Shown here: positions 1 through 5,484 of the stretch, one piece after another | Layout: the number at the start of each line of letters is the position of its first letter | Numbering within the stretch: position 1 is the stretch's first letter | From: an uncultured Elusimicrobia bacterium | GTDB lineage: Bacteria > Elusimicrobiota > Elusimicrobia > UBA1565 > UBA9628 | NCBI GenBank assembly: GCA_903874575.1 | Contig: CAIQSZ010000382.1 | Coordinates: forward strand, 1-5,550 | Direction of reading: 5' to 3' | DNA: 5,550 nucleotides | Notes under the pieces: model-generated | What the model was told of the DNA's origin: nothing | What the model saw: only the letters and a program-made list of their open reading frames with translations | Database searches by the model: none | Position numbers and translations under genes: made by a program

Positions 1-540
1 CCCTTCATCGCCGTCCATCCCGGCAGTCGGATGCCCCTCAAGCAGTGGTTACCGGAGCGGTATGCCCTGACCTATGATGCCCTGATCGACCGGTACGGAC
101 TGCCCCTGGCCGTGCTGGGTTCGCCGGCGGCGATGCTCGCGTTGGAGGACCGCGGCGAGTTTCTCTCCCGCCGTCTCGAGTACTACCCCTGCGCCGCCGC
201 GGCGGGGCGGATGCTGGCGCCGGACGCGGACATCCTGGTCGTCGGCGAGCAACGCGGCTATTACGTTGCCCGCGCGCACCTGTCCAGCACCGTCCACGCC
301 CCGAACTTGTTCGTGCGCCGCGCCGACGAGGCCGTCTCGTCCGAGGACTTGGCGGGGGCCTTGCGGGCCGACGGCTTCACGCATCTCCTCTTCGTGCCGC
401 GGGAGACCGCGCGCCTCGGTTCCGGGCTGGGCGTGATGACCGAGAAAGGCGCGGCGAACTGGCGGGGCCTCGAGAAGCATCTGACGCCGATCTTCCGGGG
501 CCCGGCGTGCCTGCTGGCCGCCCTGGCGGGGCCGCGATGA
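1..540 (+). CDS. Envelope glycosyltransferase, C-terminal part (5' end cut by window); possible GT9/GT39 hybrid
   Basis: The reading frame is open from base 1, so the gene begins upstream; 179 residues are visible. Two parts can be told apart. Visible residues 1-42 carry a pattern typical of GT9 heptosyltransferases: HPGSR at 6-10, K14 and W16, ERY at 19-21, then a GLPLAVLGSP strand-loop at 33-42. Residues ~50-179 instead resemble the soluble C-terminal domain of membrane GT39/PMT-type transferases: EFLSRRLEYYP at 53-63, ILVVGEQRGYY at 78-88, a VHAPN segment at 98-102, and GFTHLLFVPRE at 125-135. No membrane segment is visible, and the late GT9 nucleotide-sugar motif (a D-S/T-G-x-x-H type sequence) is absent. 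It overlaps the WecA-like gene by 4 bases, which fits envelope polysaccharide work. A bacterial glycosyltransferase role is fairly secure. The exact family, and whether the hybrid is natural, decayed or an assembly artefact, is open. Confidence 0.6.
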   Translation, partial: PFIAVHPGSRMPLKQWLPERYALTYDALIDRYGLPLAVLGSPAAMLALEDRGEFLSRRLEYYPCAAAAGRMLAPDADILVVGEQRGYYVARAHLSSTVHAPNLFVRRADEAVSSEDLAGALRADGFTHLLFVPRETARLGSGLGVMTEKGAANWRGLEKHLTPIFRGPACLLAALAGPR

Positions 541-1571
541 TCCTGGAGCCCGGTCTGTACCTGGCGTGCTTCGCGGTCGCCGCGACGATCTCGTTTTTTC
601 TGACGCCGCTGGTGCGCCTGTTGTCCCTGCGCCTCGGCCTGCTCGACGCGCCGATTTCTGCGGTGAAGACCCATGTCGCGCCCACCCCCATTTTCGGCGG
701 CGTCGCGATCTGGGCGGGCTTTTCAGGCGCGATGCTGCTTTTGCGCTTGACGACGAATTTTCCCAACGGGACGCTTTATAATCTGCGCTCCCTGCTGTTC
801 GGCGGTACGCTGGTATTCCTGCTGGGACTGGCCGACGACCTTCGCCGCCCGGAGGGCCTGGACTACAAGCCCAAGCTCCTCGTGCAGTTCCTGGCGACGA
901 CCTTGCTGGCGTCGTTCGGGCTGCGCATTCATTTCATCCATCCGCCGTGGGTCGCGGGATTGATCACGATGATCTGGGTCGTCGGCGTGACCAACTCGTT
1001 CAATATCATCGATATCATGGACGGCTTGGCGGCAAGCCAGGCGGTGATCGCCGCGATCGCCTTCCTGCTGGTGTCCCTGCCGTCCCAGGAACAGTATGTG
1101 AAATACGCCGCCGCGGCGGTCGCGGGCGCGGCGTTGGGCTTCCTGCCGTGGAATCTTTCGAAGCGGCATAAGCTGTTCATGGGAGACTGCGGCAGCCTGA
1201 CCTTGGGCTTTCTGCTGGCGGGGCTCTCCCTCGGGGCGCATCCCGGCGCGGTCAACGACGCGGGCGTGTTCGCGCCGATTCTGATCCTGTTCGTGCCGGT
1301 TTTCGACACCTTTTTCGTCAGCGTCCTGCGCCTGAACCAAGGCAAGTCGCCGTTCCTCGGCTCGAAGGACCACTTCGCGTTGCGCCTGGAGCGCGCCGGA
1401 CTGTCGCGCCGGGGGGTGGTGCTGGCGGCGGCGGCGGCGGCCGCCTTCCTGAGCTTCTGCGCGTTCCTGGCGACGCAATACCCTCTCAAGGGCGCGCTCG
1501 CGATTTACACGTTCGTCGCCGTCGTGATGCTGTGGGCGGGCCGGCGCCTGTCTCTGATCTCGATGAAATGA
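537..1571 (+). CDS. Undecaprenyl-phosphate sugar-1-phosphate transferase, WecA/MraY superfamily
   Basis: This integral membrane enzyme (344 aa) is predicted to transfer a sugar-1-phosphate, commonly GlcNAc-1-P, from a UDP-sugar to undecaprenyl phosphate, the first membrane step of O-antigen, capsule or related glycan synthesis. About ten to eleven hydrophobic segments span it. Superfamily motifs appear in order: TPIFGG (50-55), the DD pair (D100-D101) followed by KPK (111-113), NSFNIIDIMDGLA (153-165) with N156, D159 and D162, and the cytoplasmic loop KLFMGDCGSLTLGF (212-225). The late WecA HxHH motif is represented only by KDHFALRL (277-284), with one histidine. D159 is followed by I instead of the usual G. 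I chose the ATG at 537 because it overlaps the previous stop (ATGA) and opens directly into the first hydrophobic segment; the in-frame ATG at 507 would add ten residues overlapping the upstream gene. The family is confident; the sugar specificity is not, so no symbol is given. Confidence 0.92.
   Translation: MILEPGLYLACFAVAATISFFLTPLVRLLSLRLGLLDAPISAVKTHVAPTPIFGGVAIWAGFSGAMLLLRLTTNFPNGTLYNLRSLLFGGTLVFLLGLADDLRRPEGLDYKPKLLVQFLATTLLASFGLRIHFIHPPWVAGLITMIWVVGVTNSFNIIDIMDGLAASQAVIAAIAFLLVSLPSQEQYVKYAAAAVAGAALGFLPWNLSKRHKLFMGDCGSLTLGFLLAGLSLGAHPGAVNDAGVFAPILILFVPVFDTFFVSVLRLNQGKSPFLGSKDHFALRLERAGLSRRGVVLAAAAAAAFLSFCAFLATQYPLKGALAIYTFVAVVMLWAGRRLSLISMK
1424..1441 (+). repeat. Short GGC trinucleotide run encoding alanines
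   Basis: Six tandem GGC units lie inside the WecA-like gene and, with the following codons, encode seven alanines (residues 297-303) at the start of a late membrane segment. Gain or loss of units would keep the frame and change only the alanine count. It is probably a by-product of high GC content and an Ala-rich helix. Confidence 0.7.
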
Positions 1572-2926
1572 AGACCGACGTCCTGATCCTGGGCGGGGGC
1601 TTGGCGGGCCTCTCGACGGCGCACCATCTGGGGCGTCTGGGGACCTCGTCGCGCCTGGTCGTCGAGGCGCGGCAGGCGGTGGGCGGGACCGCCGGATCGC
1701 GGCGCGTCGGCGGCTTCACCTTCGATTACACCGGGCATCTGCTCCATCTCCATGATCCGTACGGCCGGGACTTCGTGCTGGACCTGTTGAAGGACAACGT
1801 CGCCTCGCACGACCGGCGGGCCTGGATATTCTCGCAGGGCACGTACACCCGCTACCCGTTTCAGGCGAACGTGCGCGGCCTGCCGCCTGCGAGCGTGCTG
1901 GAGTGCGTCGCGGGCTTCTTGGAAACCGTCCATCGCCCGCGCCCGCTCGCGAAAGCCCCCGATTTCCTCTCCTGGTGCCGCGCCACGTTCGGCGACGGGA
2001 TAACCGATCACTTCATGAAGCCGTACAACGAGAAGCTTTGGCGGACGCCGCTGTCGAAGATGACGACGGAGTGGCAAGGGCGCTTCGTGCCCAAGCCCAC
2101 CGCCTCGGAGGTCCTGTACGGCGCGCTGTCCGATCAGAACAAGCTGTTCGGCTACAATGCGTCGTTCCGCTATCCCAAGCGCGGCGGCATCCAGAGCCTG
2201 CCCGACGCGCTGGCCGCGCGCCTGGAGCCCGGCGTGGTGCGCCTGGGCGCGCGCGTGTCGGCCGTCGATTTGCGCGAGAAGGTCGCGCGGGTCGAGGGGC
2301 TGGGGGAGGTGCGCTACGAGCGCCTGGTCAACACGCTGCCGCTCAACGAATTTCTGGACCTGGCCTCGCCGCTCCCGTCCCGGGTCAAGGAGGCGCGCCG
2401 TCGCCTGCGCTGGAATACGGTGTGGAATCTCAACCTGGGCGTGGCGCGCGCGGGGGTCACCGATAAGCACTGGATCTATTTTCCCGAGAAGAAGCACCCG
2501 TTCTACCGCGTCGGATGTTCCACGAACTTCGCTGCGGGACTGGCGCCCGCCGGTCACAGCGCTCTTTATGTCGAGATTGCCCGGCCCGGCGGCGCGCGCG
2601 TCGATACGGCGAAGCTGGAGTCGGCGGCGCTGAAGGGCCTGCGCGACTGCGGCCTCCTGCGCCGCCGCGACGAACTGTCCGCGCGGGCGTGGATGCCGGT
2701 TCCCGTCGGTTACGTGGTCTACGACTTCGCGCGCACGCCCGCCGTGACGGCGATACTCCGCTACCTCGGCGGGCGCGGCGTCGAGTCGATCGGGCGCTAC
2801 GGCGCCTGGAAGTACTCGTTCATGGAGGAGACCATCCTGGACGGAAGGCGCTGCGCCCGGCGCTTGACCGGGAGGGCCGACGCGCCCGGCCGCGCGCACG
2901 CCGGAGAACTGAGGCCGCTCGGATGA
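1568..2926 (+). CDS. FAD-dependent oxidoreductase, amine oxidase/protoporphyrinogen-oxidase-like, substrate unknown
   Basis: This 452-aa protein is predicted to be a soluble flavoprotein. The N-terminus has the Rossmann dinucleotide-binding motif LGGGLAGLSTAHHL (8-21), followed by an acidic strand end at VVEA (31-34) and the VGGTAGS FAD-contacting stretch (38-44). A KPYNEKLWRTPL block (151-162) and the C-terminal RYGAWKYSFMEE segment (410-421) are typical of FAD oxidoreductases related to COG1232 that often occur in polysaccharide gene clusters. There is no signal peptide and no clear membrane segment. The residues after ~434 form a basic, Ala/Gly-rich tail of low complexity. The ATG at 1568 gives MKTDVLILGGG, directly at the first beta strand, and overlaps the preceding stop by 4 bases; no Shine-Dalgarno sequence is visible, so translation probably depends on coupling. 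Next to a WecA-type enzyme, action on a sugar or lipid-linked intermediate is plausible but inferred. A UDP-galactopyranose-mutase-like role is an alternative. Haem synthesis is unlikely, as no haem genes are near. Confidence 0.85.
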   Translation: MKTDVLILGGGLAGLSTAHHLGRLGTSSRLVVEARQAVGGTAGSRRVGGFTFDYTGHLLHLHDPYGRDFVLDLLKDNVASHDRRAWIFSQGTYTRYPFQANVRGLPPASVLECVAGFLETVHRPRPLAKAPDFLSWCRATFGDGITDHFMKPYNEKLWRTPLSKMTTEWQGRFVPKPTASEVLYGALSDQNKLFGYNASFRYPKRGGIQSLPDALAARLEPGVVRLGARVSAVDLREKVARVEGLGEVRYERLVNTLPLNEFLDLASPLPSRVKEARRRLRWNTVWNLNLGVARAGVTDKHWIYFPEKKHPFYRVGCSTNFAAGLAPAGHSALYVEIARPGGARVDTAKLESAALKGLRDCGLLRRRDELSARAWMPVPVGYVVYDFARTPAVTAILRYLGGRGVESIGRYGAWKYSFMEETILDGRRCARRLTGRADAPGRAHAGELRPLG

Positions 2927-3315
2927 GGCGCCTCGCCCTGCTGGTCGTGGGGGCCGCATGTCTTGCGGCCTGCGCGGCGGAGAACGTGGAGCGCCGCCGC
3001 CCGCGCAGAGGGCCCGTGAAGGAAGTCGGCTTCGTGGACTTCGGCGGGGGGCGCGTGCGCTACTCGGCCGAAGGCTGGAGTTGGTTCGTGGCCGGACGCA
3101 GGCGCCTGGCGCGCAAGCTCATGTCGCACAACTGCGGCAGGGACCTCGAGCCGAGGGTCACCGACGAGTTCACGCGCCAGGACGCCGACGCGAAGTACGC
3201 CGAAGAAGACATCGCCTCCACCATCCCGCGCGGCGACGCGCACTTCGTCGTCGAGCGTTTCGTGCATCTGACCTATGAGTGCCGCCCGCCGGACGGCAAG
3301 GAGCCCCCGCGATGA
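2923..3315 (+). CDS. Small predicted lipoprotein, function unknown
   Basis: I do not recognise this 130-aa protein. Its N-terminus, MRRLALLVVGAACLAAC, is a classic lipoprotein signal peptide: two arginines, a hydrophobic core, then the lipobox LAAC with Cys17 as the predicted lipidation site. The mature part starts AAEN and continues into a short Arg/Pro-rich linker (23-32). The remainder is a compact polar domain with two further cysteines, C71 and C120, that could form a disulfide outside the cytoplasm, and aromatic-rich stretches such as GWSWFVAG (51-58). The start overlaps the upstream stop (ATGA) and has GAGG at 2911-2914, eight bases away. It is the only clearly exported small protein in the run. 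Export and lipidation are well supported by sequence, whereas function is not. A later start is unlikely because it would lose the signal peptide. Confidence 0.8.
   Translation: MRRLALLVVGAACLAACAAENVERRRPRRGPVKEVGFVDFGGGRVRYSAEGWSWFVAGRRRLARKLMSHNCGRDLEPRVTDEFTRQDADAKYAEEDIASTIPRGDAHFVVERFVHLTYECRPPDGKEPPR
3298..3303 (+). promoter_or_regulatory. Shine-Dalgarno site for the exonuclease gene
   Basis: AAGGAG lies eight bases before the ATG at 3312, inside the end of the lipoprotein gene. It supports 3312 (or the adjacent in-frame ATG at 3315) as the start and argues against the in-frame ATG at 3279. Confidence 0.75.
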
Positions 3316-4100
3316 TGAAGCTCGACCGACCGCTGTGCGTCTTCGATTTAGAGGCCACCGGCACCGACGTCAACCAAGACCGGATCGTGGACGTGTGCGT
3401 CCTGCGCCGCGAGCCCGACGGCAGCGAGACGGTGTTCTCCTCGTTGGTCGATCCCGGCGTGCCGATCCCGCCCGAGGCCACCGCGATCCATAAGATCACC
3501 GACGAGATGGTGCGCGGCCAGCCGACGCTGAAGGACCTGGCGCCGAAGCTGCTGGAGATATTCCACGGCGCCGACGTCTCCGGCTTCAACGCCGCGCGCT
3601 ACGATATCCCGCTGTTGACCAACGAGCTCAAGCGCGCGGGCTTCGACTGGCCGTCGGCGGGGCGCCGCGTCGTCGACGCGTTCGTCATTTTCCAGCGCAA
3701 GGAGCGCCGCGACCTGACCGCCGCGTATAAATTCTACTGCGGCAAGGATCTGGCCGGGGCGCATCGCGCCGAGGCCGACGTGCGCGCCTCCCTGGAGGTT
3801 CTGTTCGCGCAGGTCGAGCATTACGCGGACCTGCCCAAGGACGTGGCGGGCCTGGAGGCGTTCTGTTCCGCCGTCGATCCCGGACGCGTCGACGCCGAGG
3901 GCAAGCTCGTCTGGAAGAACGGCGAGGCCGCTTTCGGCTTCGGCAACAAGCACAAGGGCCGGACCTTGCGCGAGGTGGCGGCGCAGGACCGCGGCTACTT
4001 GAACTGGATGATCGACAAGGGCAACTTCAGCGCAGACGTGGTGCGCATCTGCCGCGAGGCGCTCGAGGGGAAGTTCCCCGTCAAGGAGAGCCGGGCGTGA
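3312..4100 (+). CDS. DEDDh 3'-5' exonuclease with ExoX-like C-terminal domain
   Basis: This 262-aa protein is predicted to be a metal-dependent 3'-5' exonuclease of the DnaQ-like (RNase T/ExoX/polymerase epsilon-subunit) superfamily. All acidic motifs are intact: Exo I FDLEATGTD with D12 and E14, Exo II GFNAARYDIPLL with N93 and D98, and Exo III HRAEADV with H151 and D156, giving the DEDDh type. IHKITDEMV (59-67) is also typical. After a linker, residues ~207-250 (FGFGNKHKGRTL, then GYLNWMIDKG) match the small C-terminal domain seen in exodeoxyribonuclease X-like proteins. Likely roles are single-strand DNA trimming in repair, or RNA 3' processing; the sequence does not decide. A dedicated polymerase III proofreading subunit is less likely because of the C-terminal domain. 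The start overlaps the lipoprotein stop by 4 bases, and the next ATG (3315) is equally usable. Nothing in its sequence links it to queuosine synthesis. Confidence 0.9.
   Translation: MMKLDRPLCVFDLEATGTDVNQDRIVDVCVLRREPDGSETVFSSLVDPGVPIPPEATAIHKITDEMVRGQPTLKDLAPKLLEIFHGADVSGFNAARYDIPLLTNELKRAGFDWPSAGRRVVDAFVIFQRKERRDLTAAYKFYCGKDLAGAHRAEADVRASLEVLFAQVEHYADLPKDVAGLEAFCSAVDPGRVDAEGKLVWKNGEAAFGFGNKHKGRTLREVAAQDRGYLNWMIDKGNFSADVVRICREALEGKFPVKESRA
4083..4088 (+). promoter_or_regulatory. Shine-Dalgarno site for queC (GTG start)
   Basis: AAGGAG lies eight bases before the GTG at 4097 and within the last codons of the exonuclease gene. It fixes the non-ATG start of queC. Confidence 0.8.
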
Positions 4101-4768
4101 AGAAGAGCGCGGTGGTCCTATTGTCGGGAGGCCTGGATTCCACCACGGCGCTGTACTGGGCTAAGGCGCGAGGTTACGCGCCGGTCGCGCTCGCGGTGCG
4201 CTACGGCCAGCGCCACGCGTGCGAGTTGAGGGCCGCGCGCGCCGTCGCCAAGAAGGCCCGCGCGCCCCTGCATGAGGTGGTCTTGGACCTGGCGTGGCTG
4301 AAAGGCTCTTCTTTGGTCAATAAGGCGTTGAAGCTGCCTGAGGTCGCGCCCGCGCAGATCGGGGCGGGCGGCGTGCCGTCCACCTACGTCCCGGGACGCA
4401 ACACCATGTTCCTCTCGCTGGCCGCGTCCTTGGCCGACGCGATTGGAGCCTCGGCCGTCGTCATCGGCGCGAACGCGCTCGATTACTCGGGCTATCCCGA
4501 CTGCCGGCCGCCGTTCCTGGACGCGTTCGCGCGCGTCGCGAAGCTGGGCACCAAGCGCGGCAGCGAGGGGGGCGTCCTCAAGGTTCTGGCGCCGCTGCTT
4601 CATCTCGACAAAAGGGGCATCGTGCGGCTGGCCGCGAAAGTCGGCGCGCCGCTGTCGCTGACTTGGTCGTGCTACGCCGGGGGACGGCGTCCCTGCGGCA
4701 AGTGCGACTCCTGCCAACTGCGCGCCAAGGGCTTTCGCGAGGCGGGCCTGGAGGATCCGGCCCTTTGA
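4097..4768 (+). CDS. queC: 7-cyano-7-deazaguanine (preQ0) synthase QueC
   Basis: QueC converts 7-carboxy-7-deazaguanine (CDG) to preQ0 using ATP and ammonia in the cytoplasm, on the route to queuosine. The 223-aa length is normal for the family. The N-terminal PP-loop LSGGLDSTTALYWA (9-22) binds ATP. Other family signatures follow: RYGQRH (35-40) and E43, STYVPGRNTMFL (95-106), and GANALDYSGYPDCRPPFLDA (124-143). The zinc site is complete, with C192, C200, C203 and C206 in a SCY...RPCGKCDSCQLR arrangement. The gene starts with GTG overlapping the exonuclease stop (GTGA) behind a good ribosome binding site. It is followed, with a 4-base overlap, by queE, whose product supplies its substrate, which strongly supports the assignment. 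Confidence 0.97.
   Translation: MKKSAVVLLSGGLDSTTALYWAKARGYAPVALAVRYGQRHACELRAARAVAKKARAPLHEVVLDLAWLKGSSLVNKALKLPEVAPAQIGAGGVPSTYVPGRNTMFLSLAASLADAIGASAVVIGANALDYSGYPDCRPPFLDAFARVAKLGTKRGSEGGVLKVLAPLLHLDKRGIVRLAAKVGAPLSLTWSCYAGGRRPCGKCDSCQLRAKGFREAGLEDPAL
4750..4755 (+). promoter_or_regulatory. Shine-Dalgarno site for queE (TTG start)
   Basis: GGAGGA lies nine bases before the TTG at 4765, inside queC. It is the main support for a TTG start in preference to an in-frame ATG at 4663, which would create a 106-base overlap and an Arg/Gly-rich extension with no family resemblance. Confidence 0.75.
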
Positions 4769-5484
4769 GCGCCGCTCTCGCGTTTTCCGACCCCTCCCGC
4801 GCCCGCGTTCTCGAGGTGTTTTCCTCTTTGCAGGGCGAAGGGCCGCGCGTCGGCGAACGCCAGATCTTCGTCCGCCTGGGCGGCTGCAACCTGCGTTGCG
4901 ATTACTGCGACACGCCAGAAAGCATACCGATCCCGTCGGGCGCGGTCTGGACCGCGGAGAGGGTGAAGGCGGCCGTCCTGCGCTTGGAGGCGAAGCGCCG
5001 TCACCGCGCCGTCGCCTGGACCGGCGGCGAACCGCTTCTGTATCCGGCGTTTCTGGAACCGTTGATGCGCTGGACCCGCGCTCGTGGCCTTGAGAACTAC
5101 CTGGAGACGAACGGAACCTTGCCCGCGGTGATGCGCGCTCTCGCGCCGCTGTGCGACGCGGTCTCCATGGACGTGAAGCTCCCGTCGTCCGTCGGCCGCG
5201 CGCTGTGGGGCGTTCACACCGCCTTTCTGAAGGAGGCGCCTCGGGGGACCTTCGCGAAAGTCGTGCTCACCGACCGCACCACGGACGCGGAGTGGGCCCA
5301 TGCCCTGGCGCTCCTGGGGGCCGCGCCGCGTCGGCCGCTCCTCATCCTCCAGCCTGCCACGCCCATCGGCGGCGTCGTACCGCCCTCGCCCCCCCGCATT
5401 CTGGCTTTAGAGAACCGGGCCCTGCGCGCCGGCCTCAAGACCCTCATTGTTCCCCAGTGGCACCACCTCTGGGAAGTTCGCTAG
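4765..5484 (+). CDS. queE: 7-carboxy-7-deazaguanine synthase QueE (radical SAM)
   Basis: QueE is a radical SAM enzyme that rearranges 6-carboxytetrahydropterin to CDG, the substrate of QueC. From the TTG at 4765 it has 239 aa, a normal length. Family signatures are in order: EVFSSLQGEGPRVGERQIFVR (17-37), the [4Fe-4S] motif GGCNLRCDYCDTP with C41, C45 and C48 in the canonical CxxxCxxC spacing, TGGEPLLYP (86-94), LETNGT (113-118), SMDVKLPSS (134-142), and the C-terminal IVPQWHHLW (228-236). The alternative Cx14Cx2C form known in some QueE proteins is not used here. The start overlaps the queC stop (TTGA) behind GGAGGA. No queD, folE or queF lies in the window; these must be elsewhere or just outside. 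It is the last gene of the + strand run visible here, and its stop sits in a CTAG palindrome. Confidence 0.96.
   Translation: MSAALAFSDPSRARVLEVFSSLQGEGPRVGERQIFVRLGGCNLRCDYCDTPESIPIPSGAVWTAERVKAAVLRLEAKRRHRAVAWTGGEPLLYPAFLEPLMRWTRARGLENYLETNGTLPAVMRALAPLCDAVSMDVKLPSSVGRALWGVHTAFLKEAPRGTFAKVVLTDRTTDAEWAHALALLGAAPRRPLLILQPATPIGGVVPPSPPRILALENRALRAGLKTLIVPQWHHLWEVR

Larger units (their letters stand above)
1..5484 (+). other. Single compact operon of seven 4-base-overlapping genes
   Basis: Stop/start overlaps occur at 537-540, 1568-1571, 2923-2926, 3312-3315 (all ATGA), 4097-4100 (GTGA) and 4765-4768 (TTGA). There is no intergenic base between the window start and 5484, so one transcript with translational coupling is the simplest reading. 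Good ribosome binding sites precede the last four genes but not the WecA-like or FAD genes, which probably rely on re-initiation. No promoter or terminator is visible within the run; internal promoters hidden in coding sequence cannot be excluded. Co-transcription is inferred from layout. Confidence 0.8.

Noticed and set aside
507..536. An earlier in-frame ATG for the WecA-like protein
   Set aside because: It would add ten Gly/Ala/Pro-rich residues and lengthen the overlap to 34 bases. The ATG at 537 fits the 4-base overlap used at every other junction.
1424..1441. Phase variation through the GGC repeat
   Set aside because: The unit length is three, so slippage would not shift the frame, and the tract is short.
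723..1478. A 251-codon minus-strand frame opposite the WecA-like gene
   Set aside because: The product is highly Arg/Gln-rich with no family resemblance; it mirrors a clear membrane-protein gene.
1505..2959. A 484-codon open frame on the minus strand opposite the FAD oxidoreductase gene
   Set aside because: Long antisense frames are expected in GC-rich codon usage. Its translation is Arg/Ala/Gly/Pro/Gln-rich with no motif, while the + strand frame has intact FAD-binding motifs.
3279..3311. An earlier in-frame ATG for the exonuclease
   Set aside because: It would add eleven residues unlike the family, and AAGGAG at 3298-3303 is correctly spaced for 3312.
4663..4764. An earlier in-frame ATG for QueE
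   Set aside because: It implies a 106-base overlap with the conserved zinc-binding end of queC and an extension without QueE similarity; the TTG at 4765 has a proper ribosome binding site.
3312..5484. A 7-deazaguanine DNA-modification (Dpd-like) defence island
   Set aside because: Only queC, queE and a generic exonuclease are present. No DpdA-like transglycosylase, helicase or restriction component is visible, so ordinary queuosine synthesis is the simpler reading.
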